Positions 1 to 13,311 of a stretch of 64,000 nucleotides of DNA are shown in pieces. This DNA comes from Podocnemis expansa. Lineage: Eukaryota > Chordata > Testudines > Podocnemididae. A model generated the notes under the pieces. That model worked only from the letters and a program-made list of their open reading frames with translations, was not told the DNA's origin and ran no database searches. Numbering within the stretch: the first letter of the stretch is position 1; each line of letters starts with the position of its first letter. A program made the translations under genes and the position numbers. The DNA is taken from the NCBI GenBank assembly GCA_007922195.1, contig ML681990.1:38019557-38083556 (forward strand). Direction: 5' to 3'.

Positions 1-2240
1 AGCAAGGGTAACAGTATTACAGGCTGGAGAAGACTCGTAATCGGCTGGCAGTAACTCGTGGAGGTAACTCGTGGATACGCTCTAGGGGGAACTCGTGAGC
101 GGAGGAGGCAGCTTCTGGTTGATCAGGCCAGGAGAGATGTTATAAACCGTCCTGCCTGAGGACCCCAGAACCTCAGCTTTTAAAGACTATTTCCCGCCTT
201 TGCCTGATTACAGGGAATGTGGGGAACAATGGGGGTATGAGTCATGCCCTGCAGGACCTTGCAGTTAGGCAGAGCCCACCTACACCAAGCCCTGCAAAAC
301 AATGGGCCCCCAGGGTGTTAATGGCCATCCAGTTGAGTTCAAGGGGGCCATCTAGTTAAGGTGAAGGAGCCATTGTTCACTTCACACGTTCTATGTACTT
401 TAGTGATGGCCCGGGAGGGGCGGCCATCAAAGTAACTGCTATGAGTCACAGACAATGAGGTTTCATGCTTAACTGCTGGCAGATAAATGTTGATTAATGG
501 TTGCACTTTTACCCACCTCATGATTCTCCCTGCAACCGCAAGTCCTTCACTGCCCCCCACCTTTGTGTTTTTAAAAACTTCTAAATTAATACACAAAAAC
601 TTGCTATGAGAAGCACATGGCCTTTGTCTGCCAATGTAGTCACAGAATATATGTTGCATAACTGACAGAAACCCTCAAAAGCAAGAATATTGAAAGTTCA
701 CACATTTCCATTACCACAACCATCAAGGTCCTCAGACTATGCTCTACAACCTTATCTCTGCCCCCCCATGGGTGCTAGATGTCTCTGAGTTCCCTGTGAC
801 CCAGGTAGCCCCTTAAAGTGCCAACTGGCCAAGCGCACACCCTACCATTCCTCTCATCTGGCCTGACACACACTTTGCCCCACTCACTGTCATCATCAGT
901 ATCTGTAAGTTGTCACATGCAGACTGGTCCCATGCTGGTCATTAATATTAGTGTTTTACGTATGAACAGTGTATAAAGGGTCCTAAGTGCTTGCTGAAAA
1001 TATAGTTCTCAAATGGGTTTGGTGGCATCAAGTGGACAGTGCCTAAGCACAGTCTGTCCTGCAAAGGAATGGTGTTTTGCAGGCTTGACTGTCTCCAGTG
1101 TAAATTAAGCAAGGTATAACCTAAGACGACAACAACTATTTACATACAACATCAACAGCACCATCAGGCAAGCAAATGGGGGAATGACCAGTTAAGTGTC
1201 TTGACAAGGGATAGAGGCTGCCCCTCTGAGAAGCCTTCCTGCCTCCTGAGACAGAGTCAATAACCTTTGGAAGGTAAAACCCAAAGGTAAACAATCGTTA
1301 GTAAGGCACATGCCTTACTCCCTCCTCTGCCAACTCCAGGACCTGTTGTCAGGGTGGTGGCTGGCCAGGGGCAAGGGAGTCTGCAAAGCCCAGTGGCAGT
1401 AATTTTGCCCATGTGGGTGAGGGGAGGGGAGGGACTGGAACAGCCCTTGGAGCCTGGAGTGGTGTGATTTGGGCCAGGAGCTCTGCGTGGCAATCAGACT
1501 GGGCTGGCACACGTGCTGCAAGATGCCAGTCTCTGGGTAACTGAAGCCAAGGAGCCATTGGGTCATCTGAGGAGGCGAAGCACGTGGGGGGCTCCATGTT
1601 GGATCCTGGTTAAAGACGGGGGGGGGGGCTTGGCGGCTACTCTGAAACAAGCGTAGAGAAATCAGGGCACAAAGAATTCATGGCACAGGGAGTGTGATTA
1701 AGTTGGGAAAATGGGCTCAGCAGTTTGTGCCTGGAACAGGGCCCTGGGATGAGAAAACTCAGCGCACAGCAGAAGGGGGTGTTGCTCCCCAGCGTTAGAT
1801 GCTGGGGCACCAGGTTACAGTGAGGCTGGAAGGGGGGGGGTGCGGGCAAGGGGTTCCTGGAGGGAGGAGCTGGGGGAAGTGGGGCACTATGAAGTGCAAC
1901 TGAGGGAATAAGACTTGTTTAGTCTGCAGATGAGAAGAATGGGGGGGAGGGATTTGACAACAGGCTTCAACTAATTGGATGGTGCTAGGCCAGAACTAGG
2001 TAAACTATGGCCTGTAAGCCAGATAAGCGCCTTCTAGCTAGCTGCTGCAGCCACCCCCCCCAACCACCACCAGCTAATTAGGGCCCCACCCCTCTCCTAC
2101 CATGTGAGCCAAGCAGCACCCTGCTCATACCTCGGCTGTTTCCCCACTGCCACCCCAGTAACACCCCCCCACCACCACCACTCTGCCATGTCTTTGCACC
2201 AGCGCACCAGCATCCCCACCAGCACAGTGTGGCTCCCTAC
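1..2240. other. no gene seen; anonymous repeat-rich DNA
   Basis: The first 120 bases repeat GTAACTCGTGG-like words; 200-640 and 1300-1900 hold purine-rich anonymous DNA. Reading frames here (e.g. minus 659-339) lack any family signature and use biased sequence. Possibly old LTR or DNA-transposon sequence, but I cannot name it. Confidence 0.5.
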
Positions 2241-2253
2241 ACTCACTCACTCA

Positions 2254-2302
<49 letters not shown>
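2241..2302. repeat. (CTCA)n then (CA)n microsatellite at a gap edge
   Basis: Four CTCA units followed by an uninterrupted CA run that ends at the start of the N gap. The gap probably hides further repeat. Confidence 0.9.
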
Positions 2303-2702
2303 NNNNNNNNNNNNNNNNNNNNNNNNNNNNNNNNNNNNNNNNNNNNNNNNNNNNNNNNNNNNNNNNNNNNNNNNNNNNNNNNNNNNNNNNNNNNNNNNNN
2401 NNNNNNNNNNNNNNNNNNNNNNNNNNNNNNNNNNNNNNNNNNNNNNNNNNNNNNNNNNNNNNNNNNNNNNNNNNNNNNNNNNNNNNNNNNNNNNNNNNNN
2501 NNNNNNNNNNNNNNNNNNNNNNNNNNNNNNNNNNNNNNNNNNNNNNNNNNNNNNNNNNNNNNNNNNNNNNNNNNNNNNNNNNNNNNNNNNNNNNNNNNNN
2601 NNNNNNNNNNNNNNNNNNNNNNNNNNNNNNNNNNNNNNNNNNNNNNNNNNNNNNNNNNNNNNNNNNNNNNNNNNNNNNNNNNNNNNNNNNNNNNNNNNNN
2701 NN
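2303..2702. other. assembly gap, 400 N
   Basis: Exactly 400 N. Any reading frame crossing it is meaningless. Confidence 0.99.
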
Positions 2703-2947
2703 TGTGGCCCTCACACCAACTAGTTTGTCCACCCTTGAGCTAGGCTGTTCTTAGTGATGTCAGATCTGGGAGCAGTGCCCTCAAGTTGGCAGCAGGTGCT
2801 TTTTCAGGTGGAATGGTTTGATGCCCTGGAATGGGGTATCTATGGTGGCTTCGCTATCCTTACAGATGTTTAAGGGGAGGCTTATGACAGCTCTGGCTGG
2901 ATGGCTTCTTTGGGTTGGTTTTGCTTTTAGCAGCGGTTGGACTAGAC

Positions 2948-3465
2948 TAGGGCTCTCGAACACATGGCCCATAGGCCACATGCAGCTACTAAAGCTATTT
3001 CCGGTGGCCTGCAATGACACTATTGTTACCAATGTTTGCAATATTGTTGTGTGAAAGGATTTCAGTGGTGCGGCCCTCAGGCTAGCATACTAGGCTTCAT
3101 GCAGGCCCTCTACTAATCCTCATGTGATCCTTGTGGCAGGGGCATTGCTGCCCTGGCGACTGACCCGGGGCATAGGCCCAGTCACCACCCCCTGCCTGCA
3201 GGCCACGCCCCCAGACGGGGACAGGGTGGGGAGCGGCAGCTGCGGCCGCAGGGTCCCCTGGTCTTTGACGGGGCCACAGCTGCCGCAGGCGGCTGGGCCC
3301 TGGATCGCTGGCCCAATCTTGCCAGAGACCAGGCGAGGCAGGGCCCTGCCAGGACCTGGGGCACTGGCACTGGCATTCAGGGCATGGGCCCCGTGTGCCA
3401 GGCGTCAGCCAACACCTCTGCCTTGTGGTGATTTGAGTGTGCGATTCCCTCCCCCCCCCCCCCGA
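2948..3465. mobile_element. hAT element of the same family with a GC-rich insertion
   Basis: TAGGGCTCTCGAACAC start and GTGTGCGATTCCCTCC end. GACTAGAC before and GACTAGAT after form a near-perfect 8-bp duplication. Comparison with 32592-32812 shows extra GC-rich sequence at about 3138-3425, which creates chance reading frames. Confidence 0.6.
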
Positions 3466-3469
3466 CTAG

Positions 3470-5630
3470 ATGGTCTTGTAAAAGCCTGCCAACTCTAATC
3501 TTCTCGGAGGCTAGTCATTGGGGGGGGGCAGTGAGGCTCAGGGGTGCAGAAATCAGAGTACAATAGGGCAGGAAAGGTGTCAGGCCCAGAATGATGGTCA
3601 CTAGCTGTGCAGCACAGCAGAGGGCAGTTCCCCAGAGGGAGGGGAAGGGTGTAGAAAGCCAAGCACATTGGGGTGAAAGGGAAGGTCAGCACAAGGGGCT
3701 CAGAGCCAGGGAAACCAGGGCACACTGGCCCAGCAGCTGGTGGGGTGGGAGGGGCAAGCCTCAGTGCTGGGCCAGCGTAAGAAAATCCAGCACAGCAGTG
3801 TGGAGATAGCAGACCTGATGCGAGGCACTGAGGATGGGGAAATAGAGGAACAATACGAGCTTGGCTCATGGGCACAGCAAAGGTCAGGCCCCCAAAACAA
3901 CAGGAAGGGAGGTGCAATCAAGGCACCATGGAGCAAGAGGCGGTCATTCACCAGCGCAAGGTGGCCAGGTGCAGTAATGAATGGTGGGGGGGGGGGGATC
4001 TCCAGAGTCAGGGCAGGGTGGGGCAGTTGGGGCACAGTGGGATAAGCTGGGGATCTAGTGCCAGAGCTAGGACCAGGGTAGGGCAAGCTCCAGAGCAGGG
4101 GTCAGGGTGGGGTAATCGGAGCACAGCAGGGCAGAAGTAAGGTTGGAGCAAGGGGCTTAGGTTGGAAAACTGGGGCCCAGCACAGTAGGGGGGACAGACA
4201 GGATCCTCTCTTCCTCCAGGCAGTAGTGGCAGTGCCGGTACCAAGTTTGGAGCCCCAGCCAGAAGCCAGCCAGTTGTCTCCATGAAGGTGGAGCAGCTCC
4301 TCCAGGTGCCAGTAGTGCTACTGCTTGTTCCACCATCCTCACTAGTGGCAGGGGCCAGTTACCAGAGGTCACAGGACTGGTAGCATCCAATCTGCAGTGC
4401 TGACTGGACGCTGTCAGGTTCCCTTTTCGACTGGACTTTCCAGTCCGATCGCAGCAGCTGGCAAGCCAGGCTGAAGCCATTTTGCTGTGGGCAGGACTTT
4501 GGGCCAAAGCCACACAGCCACAAGCACCCCTGCTTACAAGGCAAGCAGTGACACAACCCTTTACTAGTTTGGATGAACTCCCCCAAAGTGGCATACCCTG
4601 CCCACCCACCTGAACCGCTCCCTTTTTAACAAACTACTCTGGCCCAGCTCCTACACCAACCACCACAATTCCTTGCATTGGAGAAAGGGCATCTGCAACC
4701 AGGCAAGGGGTGTTTACCAGGATGAGAGAGAAGCAGAGTGGGCTGTTTGGGTGCCATGTGAGGCAAGGCAAGTGTGATAATAGTCACGTGTGCCCATAGG
4801 GAAAGGGGGAGCATTTCGGTCTTTTAATATGGATCATTCCAGGGGCTAGCCACAGGGGCATCGTTGCCACAAAAAAAGCATTTGGGGCCAGGAGCCTCCC
4901 TCCTCCCAGCCTCCTGCCCCCTGCCACATCGACTCCAGGCCCAATCTGGTCAGGGCTGTGGGCCAAATCTTTTAGTCTTCAACTGCCACAAGACTCCTTG
5001 CTTTTTTTGCTAAATAGCAGCACTGAGTTGCTAGTGCCCTCAACAGCTTTTATGTTTTGGTTAATTGGTGTCACAAACAAGCTAAAACTAAAAAGCAGAC
5101 TAAGGTGTTTCAGTTCTGTCATTAAAAAGCTCCCTGTGAACAACTAATTATGGGAAATTTGCGGGCATGCAGGGCCAAGGTGCACTCTAAAGCATGGACA
5201 GTAGTTGAGGCTGTCCAGTGGGACTCCTGGCTTCCTGTCCCACATCTACCATGGCCTTATTCAAATGCCACTCTGCTCCAGCCCTCACCTCTGCCCTCTC
5301 CAACACTAGAGGGACGCGGCAAGTAGAGGATCTTACCGGGCACAAGTGATGACAAAGGAGCCAGTGAACAGAAGGCAGGGAAGTGAAGCATGGAGGAGAG
5401 AAGGGACATGGGGAGTGATGCACAGGGGACTTTTAGGAGCTGGGGAACAAGGGACATGGAGAGGAGCATCCAGGCAGTGGAAGACAGTGAGGATCTCGGG
5501 GGAAAAGTGGACCAGGGATAGGAAGAATCAGGGCAAGTTTGGGCCTGGCACACAGCAGTGGGTCAGTTCAGCGGCACAGAGTGGTGGAGGGCTTAACCCC
5601 TCCTGGCCTACTATACCCACTGCCCATGGT
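3470..5630. other. G-rich imperfect repeats, no gene seen
   Basis: From 3530 to about 4200 the words GCACAGCAGG, GGCACAGTGG and GGGCAAG recur irregularly, like a degenerated minisatellite. 4380-4470 contains CTTTTCGACTGGACTTTCCAGTCC, a small inverted repeat. Many overlapping frames exist on both strands because of GC bias. Confidence 0.5.
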
Positions 5631-5635
5631 CTAAA

Positions 5636-5893
5636 GCAGGGATGGGTAATAATATTCATATGTGAGCTGGCAGGGTGGTGGAGTGCCAACTCCCAGGCCT
5701 GGATGGTGGTGGCAGCAGAAACCCAGCCCCAGGCCGGGGGGGGTTGGATGGCATGGCTGCAGAGGGCTGGCTGTGGGGGCAGCACAGAGCTGGCCGGGGG
5801 GCACAGACAGCCAGTCCTGGAGCAGGGCTTGGGGGTGGAAGATGTCTAGTGGGCCCAATCTGACCCTCGAGCCATATTTTGCCCACTCCAGGT
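5636..5893. mobile_element. hAT MITE with GATGGG / CCCA ends
   Basis: CAGGGATGGGTAATAATATTC and ATATTTTGCCCACTCCAG form imperfect inverted ends. The interior is GC-rich and gives chance frames on both strands. Confidence 0.5.
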
Positions 5894-6523
5894 AAGGACC
5901 CCGCTCCTTGTGGAGGCCTCTTCCATCTAGTGGTTCACACTTAATTCCCAAGTTCAAGACTGGAATCCCTGCCTCTGGCTTTTTCCATAGGGAGAAAATT
6001 AGCCGAAATTTTGGGTAGAACATCATACTTTACATTTAATTACATCAGAAAATGCAAGTAGGAGAAATTTGGCCCATATCTTCTTTACTTCTGTTGTTTT
6101 AAAATAATGTGGTTGGAACAACATGCAGTGCTTATCTTCTTCTTTTATTGATACCATGACTGGACAAATCTAGGTAATACATTCAATCTCATGTCAGATG
6201 CCAGTTCAACCTTTAAGGGACACCTTCTGTTCTTGCACTCATAGCAAAGTCCGTGTTTGGTGTATTCATCCAGCTGTGGAACTAAGGAGAGTAACAAGGA
6301 AAAACATCATGAAAAACCAAAATACATTACATATGTACCAATAGGTCAAGGTTTATTATTTTATATCCAGACAATTGTTCTTCGGGGCTTATTGTTTTTA
6401 TGAATGTATTTTCTGAAAAGCTGAATTTAGCCATTTTTAAAAACTTAGGTCACGATTTTCAAACATGACTAATAATTTAGGGCATCTCAAATTTTGGTGC
6501 CCAGTTTAAGACATAGACTCATA

Positions 6524-7479
6524 GGCTGTGTTCACACACAGGGGGTTATTTCGATATGGTTGTTTCAAAACAACTTGTATCGAAATAATGCCTTATTTCA
6601 AAATAACTTAATTCGAATTAACAGTTTCTTAATTTGAATTAAGGAAAAAAGCTCTTTTTTTTTTTTTTTTTTTTTTTTTTCGTTGTTTCGAAACAAGTCA
6701 CTGTTGTTTCGAAACAACGTTCGCACGGCGTTGTTTCAAAACAACGTTGTTTCGTCCCCACATGGGCTGTATTCACACACACGGTTATTTCGAAACAAGT
6801 TGTGTTGAAACAACTTGTTTTGAAATAGCACCTTATTTCAAAATAACATATTTCGAATTAACAAAATGTTACTTCGAAATAAGAAAAAAAGCGGGAAACA
6901 AAATAGCAGGTTCGCTCTTTGAACCTGCTATTTCGCTGCAAAGGGGGGCTGCAGGCACCGGCGGGGTTTAGCGCTGCACAGCCCAGCTTAAAAAGCCGGC
7001 GGGGAGCAGCGCCGGGCAGCGCTATACGCCGCCGGTGCCTACAACCCGGCTCTGCAGGCGCTGGCCAGGGGACACCCCTCAGTGCTGAGTGTTCCCTGGC
7101 CAGGGTGCTGAGGGGGCAGCCCTTGACCTGTTGTTTCGGAACGCCTTGTTCCGAAACAACATGTTCACACGAGTTCTTTTGAAACAAGCGTTTCAAAACA
7201 AGGTTGTTTCGCCCCCAAATGGGATTTAACTTGTTTCGCAACAACGCCCTTGTTTCGAAACAACGGGTTCCCGTTGTTTTGAAACAACGGTGCGTCGTGT
7301 GAAAATGTTTTTTTTTTTTGTTTCGAAACAACAAGGTTGTTTCGAAACAAAAGTGCTGTGTGACCACAGCCATGGGGTTTAACTTGTTTCAAAACAACCA
7401 TGCATCGTGTGAACAGCCTAAATCTTATTTCAAAACAACCTCTGTTGTTTCAAAATAAGAGGGCTGTGTGAACACAGCC
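6524..7479. mobile_element. long Harbinger MITE of the TTGTTTCGAAACAA type inside a CR1
   Basis: Inverted ends GGCTGTGTTCACAC / GTGTGAACACAGCC, with ATA duplicated (6521-6523 and 7480-7482). The flanking CR1 tail continues across it. Internal copies of the terminus at about 6764 and 7350-7420 suggest a composite of two or more related elements. It includes a 26-T run (6655-6680) and a GC-rich core (6900-7120) unlike the AT-rich ends. Confidence 0.8.
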
Positions 7480-8220
7480 ATAGACTCTAAAGTCGGAAGG
7501 GACCAATATGATCATCTAGTCTGACCTCCTGCACAGTGCAGGCCACAAAACCTCACCAACCCACTCCTACAATGACCCTCAAACCCATAACTGAGCTATT
7601 AAAGTCCTCAAATCATGATTTAAAGACTTTAATACAGAGAATCAACCAGCAAGTGAGCCGTGCCCAATGCTACAGAGGAAGGCAAAAAAACCCCAGCCGC
7701 CCAAGCCAATCTGCCCTGGGGGAAAATTCCTTCCTAACCCCAAATATGGCAATCAGTTAACCCTTGAGCATGACGGCAAGTCCACAACAGCCAGTCAAGA
7801 AGAACTTCTCTGTAATAACTCAGAACCCACTCGATCTAATGCCCCTTCCCAGGTCACTATCAGACCCATCACCAGTAGTAAAAGACAGACAATGGCCAAG
7901 CTACACTGTCTATCATATCATTATCAAACTCAGTTTTGAAGACACCTAAGGTTTTTGCTCCCACCACTTCCCTTGGTAGACTAGTCCAGAATTTTACTCC
8001 TCTGATGGTTAGGCATCTGCATCTAATTTCAAGCCTAAATTTTCTGAAGGACAGTTTGTATCCATTTGTTCTTGTGTCCACATTGGTGCTGTATGCAAAT
8101 AATTCCTCTCCCTCCCTTGTATTTATCCCTCTAATGTATTTATAAAGAGCAATCATATCTCCTCTCAGCCTTCTTTTGAGAAGACTAAACAAACCAAGCG
8201 CTTTAAGTCGTCACTCATAG
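7480..8220 (-). mobile_element. CR1 LINE 3' fragment (antisense)
   Basis: Starts with ATAGACTCTAAAGTCGGAAG..., the reversed CR1 tail, followed by TCTAGTCTGACCTCCTGCAC and further typical 3' UTR and C-terminal reverse transcriptase-linked sequence. A short piece of the same copy lies before the MITE (about 6509-6523). A second copy of the same subfamily is at 24612-25240. It is 5'-truncated and has no coding capacity. Confidence 0.75.
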
Positions 8221-11219
8221 GGAAGATTTTCCATTCCATTCCACGCCATCTTATAGGGACTTGGTTTTCAGGAGGTTGGGGCTTAGCACTATCTGAAAAA
8301 TCAGGCCCCAGTAAACTGTCTTGGGCAGGACACTCAAAGCACCCAGAATAAATCCATTTTGAAGAGCTTCCCTTTGGGGCTTCTCCAGCAGTCACTAGAG
8401 TCAAATGAATTCTTTCCAGAGCCATGTAATTACAGCAAGCATTTAACTCCCCATTTCTACACGCTCCTGGACCTTTGTTGTTTTAAACTTTGGCCATTAG
8501 TATATAAGATGCTCTAATGGAGGTTTTTCTTTTTTAACATCTTCTGAAAATAATTTGCTTATTTCCTGTGGCAGGCGCTTGTGTAATTCCAATTGTTTAA
8601 ATAGGGCAAAGTCTAGCGATCCACTGGATTAGAAACCTGAAGGTTTCTTTAGCTAACATTATTATAATTTAATTCTGGTAAGTACACACTAACATCCAAC
8701 AATAAAGTAAACAGTGCTATTTGGAATGACTTTCTACCATTAAGCAGTGAAAGCTTAGCTGTAAACTACAGTCTTTAATCTAGGACATTATACTTTTTTC
8801 TTGATTGTATTTTTACAAGGTAAATTATTATCTGGGGAGGAGGAAGGAAATGGTCCTAAAAGTAGGTTGCCGGCATATCAGGGCCTATGCTGGGATTTCA
8901 TTAAGTGTCTTTAATTAAAAATTAACAGATAAATCCAAGGTATAAATGGCTTCATTTCTGTTACATTCTGGAGGAAAAATGCTGAACATATCAACAAATA
9001 TGATCTGTAGCATGATATTGGACTTATCAGTGGCTATGTACATACTAACAAAAAGCCCAGGGCTTGCTACTCAAAAAAATCCTTTCAGCTGGACAAAATT
9101 AAATCGGAAGTTTTAGTAGGATCAGATTGTGCCATTTGATGCATGCATGTGAGTCCCATTCAAGTCACTGGGACTTAAGCCAGGACACTGAAAGACAGAA
9201 TTTATTCCTTTGAGGTTAGTCCTTATGCAAAAATTCCTGAACACTCTATTTGTTGAGAACCTGCTGCAGATTGCAGTTCACGGGAGGCACCTTTGATGAA
9301 GCTCTGAGAATAGAACCCTTCATAGCAGTGCTAATGGAGCATGTTCAAACCCTTCCTGCCCCTTTCCTCTCTGTTCCCAAACACTCTGAGAAGGGCTATA
9401 TAAGAGATGTGGATTGTGTTGCTGCTTCAATTGCTTCTAAAAAACAGCTGGCAAATCAGGAACTATTTTAGGTCTGTCGCCTGGATTCTTTTCTTTAGGT
9501 AGTGCCTTCTACAACTTTTATCATTTTTGTTACCTTAGATTTTAGCATAAAAAGCTGGGTTTTAGTGTTAGTGACTGGCTTTATTTCTTTTAAGAAAGAA
9601 ACCAGGTATTTTAAGTAGCAGTTTTAATAGCTCATGGTTAGAAATTTATTTCTCCCATTAGAATCTAATGATGGATCTGAATATTAAGAGGCCATGGTCT
9701 AAGAGCTCACATTACTTGATTTTTCTGGCATTGAATGCTCACACAGGATACTTAGCCTCTCTCCAGGAGCTCAGTCTGCTGTATTTTTAATCCCGAGCGC
9801 TTGGAATGAATGTTGGAAAAGACTTTGAGAAGCACTCTGTCATCAGAAGGCTCTGGCAACCAGGCCTTGCGCATCTCTCAGATCCATGAGAAAGCATAGA
9901 CCAGCATCACTTCCTGATGTTTCTAGGCAGAAGAAGTAGGAGAAAACATTGCAGAAAGTTCCATGTTCCAAGAAACTTGTTGTACCCAAGAATGATCCTA
10001 ACCCATTGGACCCAAAATTGAAAAGCAAAGAAGAAACCTCACTGGTGAGAGCCTTTGTCAGCTGAGGCAATATGTGGGAGTCTCTCACCAATTAGATCTG
10101 GTTACTGTGGTTCTGGGAAAAGACAGTGCATTGAAGGACATTGTCAGCAGAGCCAGAAAGCACACACAGTGGATATTACAGATCCATTGTCCATGGATCC
10201 CAGACAATCAAATCTCCTGTACTAAAACAGAAGGCTCCAGGTCTTATAATGAAACAGGCAAAGAACATTTTGGAGATTCTGGAATCCAGCTCTCCATTCT
10301 GAGCCTCTGGAACAATTGGACATGATATTGATGGCTGCTATCTATGCAGATGCCATAAACTTTATTATGCATCCAGAAAGAGGAGAAAAACTTCAGATTC
10401 CCATTACTATTGATTCTCCTCCAGAGAAGAGAAAGAACGATCAAGAAGCTTCATCAATCTCCACCTCACACTTCCATGAATCACCTGGTAAGATTTTATA
10501 GGCCTTTTCTATTCCGTACCCAAGATCACCAATTTCTCCTCTACTATTTGACTAGGATCCAAAGTTGAATCCTCAGTCAGAAGTGGCATCTGAGCAACCT
10601 AAGCAGCCAGCTAGAGCTAGGGCTTGTCATAAAGAGAGGTATTCTGCAAAGCAAACGTATGCAGAGGATCCATACCATAGCAGATACTGGGAAATGGAAA
10701 TGAGCATAGATTTCTGGGCAAATTAGCATGTATTCCCTGGAGCTACCTGGTCACAGTAGCCCTCTCCCAGGCATGACTCAGAAGCAGCACACCTTTAGTC
10801 TACTAGACATCTTCCCTCTTTAATAGTGCAGTCAAAATTTCCATAGTCAGATCTGATGCTCATGGATCTCTCTGGAGTGTACAAAAAACAATTTCCTAAT
10901 GCCATACCAGACACACTTTCAGAAGAGGGGGACAAGTGATTCCCGAGGCATAGTAGCAAATAGATCCTGAGCTAAAGGGCCAGACCTTTCCAGCTGAAAA
11001 TGTGGTGATTACTACAGTAGTGTCATCCTCTAAGGATGCTTTACTGTTTAACAGGTTAGGCGACAGGATGGCAGATGCAGTGAAGATCCCCTTGGTGAGA
11101 GCTGAGGAGACTTCCAACCCAATCTTTGGCACCTTTAGCTCTCCAGCTGAAAAAGGAATTACACTTTTGTTAAGTCTGATGAATCATCAAAAGCAGTATG
11201 GTCTCCTCCTGTTTCTACT

Positions 11220-11225
<6 letters not shown>
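8221..11225 (+). other. anonymous DNA with coding-like relic, possibly retroelement
   Basis: 8251-9240 shows nothing clear. From 9250 to 11220 several short plus-strand frames (9250-9471, 10316-10501, 11002-11352) have coding-like wording, such as LLFNRLGDRMADAVKIPLVRAE, separated by stops. This resembles a badly decayed retroelement gag-like region (DIRS-type is one guess). No catalytic motif is visible. Confidence 0.3.

Positions 11226-11248
<23 letters not shown>
11226..11248. repeat. poly(A) run
   Basis: 23 A in a row, at the end of coding-like relic DNA (9240-11225); could be a retroposon tail. Confidence 0.8.
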
Positions 11249-11250
<2 letters not shown>

Positions 11251-11308
11251 TGGATAAATAATACCAATTGGCACATGATGGTTTTTATTTTCACAAAAAT
11301 GATGGAAG

Positions 11309-11388
11309 TCCTGTGGTGCCATAAAAGACTAACAAAGTTCTTTGGGCATTAGCTTTTGTGGGCTGCACCCTACTTTGTCAGACACTTG
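11309..11388 (-). mobile_element. old Penelope-like fragment
   Basis: AAGTCCTGTGGTGCCATAAAAGACTAACAAAG ... GCTTTTGTGGGCTG ... CTTTGTCAGACACTTG is a diverged copy of the shared segment in minus orientation. Confidence 0.5.
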
Positions 11389-12324
11389 CTCAGAAGCTCC
11401 TGTCCAAAGATCTTAGGATGATTACAGTCACTCCACCCCTTTTGAAAAAGCAAGAAGGGTCAGTGGGATAGGAGACGGTGGGCAAAAGTATTTTCTTCTG
11501 TCATAGTTGGTGTAAGAGTGGCTAATTATCAATGTATTGTGGCATATTAGTATTACCATTTCTGGGGGAAGATAGTTGTATTGGCACAATCCTTCTCTAA
11601 AAATTATACAAAGTTGGTCAATGCCTTCGTTTGTGAAGGACAACTTCTTGCAAAACATTGTTTAAGGGCTTTATTTATTTGTCTTTGACACTTTTCCCAG
11701 AACAGGTACTTCTGCCACCTCTGTTGGTTGATGTGCATGCCTTAAATTATCAGACTTCCTCGAGAAACTGAGATTGAAATGGAGGACTTTCCCTTTGAAG
11801 GGGATATGGATTATATAATTGTAAAGCAGAGGATATCTGTGAGAGGAAGACAGCCATGAGATCTATGGTTAGATCTTTGGGAATATGCCAACAGCCCAGA
11901 AGATTCGGCACACCATTGTTCAAATATCAGAGGAAACAATATGCATCAGTGCACTTACAGAGAAAGGCGGTTCTAGCTTCCTTCAAGATTTGTGTTACCT
12001 GGTACTATCTGCATGGCACTTGCGTCAGGCACTTCTACCATCAACTTAATCTAGTCTTCTGTTAGTCGGGCCTGCCAATGTAACTGACTGTTTCACACTC
12101 TCCTGTGAAGATGCTCAGAGGGCAAGGCCAGTGCCAGACAGATCTTTTTATTGGTTCTCTAAATCATTTTTAATTAAGTGGAAACTAGTCCCAAAAATGT
12201 AATGGCTCCTGGGAAACTGAAGTTGCTAGAGGTTGTGGGGTTTTTTTAATGGAAAATAAAAGGAGAAATAGAAGAAAGTAACCATTACAGCTGCTGAGTT
12301 ATTCCCGTTAGTAATAGTCTCTTA

Positions 12325-12595
12325 GCCCTAGTCTACATTTACCTTGATTTCCAGCAGCAGATACACAAGGCATGTAAAATAGCTTACATATCTACCAGTG
12401 ACTTTCTAAGATGCTAGGACACACCTGGGGAAGCCGACTGCAAATGGTTTGTGTTCAGCTTTCAGCAAGTCCTGTTAGGGGGTAGGAGTTGCTATGATGA
12501 CTTCCAGCACGCAGCAGCGAGTTCACGCTCATTGTAGATTGTGCCCAGATCGCGGTGACAGCACCACTTTTGCCACCATCAATCTAGACATACCC
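12325..12595. mobile_element. short Harbinger-type element with TTA duplication
   Basis: 271 bp from GCCCTAGTCTACA to CTAGACATACCC, flanked by TTA (12322-12324 and 12596-12598). The ends match the GGTATGTCTAC family terminus; the interior differs from the palindrome-rich MITEs. Confidence 0.6.
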
Positions 12596-13311
12596 TTAGG
12601 CACTGTTATACCACTCATGCATTCCCAGAGCACAATGTGTTCTGACTGCAGACATGCACACCTCCCGCTAACGCCAGGCAGCATAGCCCAAAGCCAGCTA
12701 CACTTGTTCTATGTCAGCTGAGGATTCCTGGCCTAGAGAAGGAAGCTTATGGCACTTATAAGTCCACTTTGGCTGCAGCATTTGCTCAACGAGGTCTGAA
12801 GATGACCCAGGAGCCAGCCCTTGTAATGGATAAGGGGAGACAAGGCTCCGACTTTAAAGTTAATAGCTTTTCTAGTGATCTGGGAACATTACTTTCTGCA
12901 TTTGGCTACTATTTGTATCATCTGAATTCAGAACATTATGGTCTTCTGATTCATGTGTCTAGATTCACCTTTTAAAGCTACAATCAGGCTTCCCAAATTA
13001 AATTACCTGTGATTTAGACAGTCACATTACATCAGTAATCTAATCAAAGTGTAACAGCACAAGCAAGATGTAGGAATTAACACTTGGAGAGAAAGAGAGA
13101 GATAAAATTGAAAGTAGTGTAAGATATAGGACAGCCAAAGGATATAACAGGAATTTACTTCTCTCAGCATATTTAATAGACTGAAGTAGGATTTGCTGAA
13201 GAATGGGAAAGGCATGGCACACTTAGGGGACTACAGAAGGCAGATCACTGAAAGAGATGAAATAGAGTGGGGATGGGGTTCTGGGAAGGGGCTGGGACTG
13301 ACGTACAGGCA

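Noticed and set aside
339..659. 106-codon minus frame
   Set aside because: No recognisable domain and sits in anonymous repeat-like DNA.
2104..2754. 216-codon plus frame
   Set aside because: It runs through 400 N and a CA microsatellite; not a gene.
3124..4609. Many 60-150 codon frames
   Set aside because: Composition-driven: G-rich irregular repeats on one strand open several frames at once.
6524..7479. Regular TTTCGAAA spacing that looks like a CRISPR or satellite array
   Set aside because: Spacing is irregular, there are inverted ends and a 3-bp duplication, so it is a MITE; CRISPR is not expected in a vertebrate.
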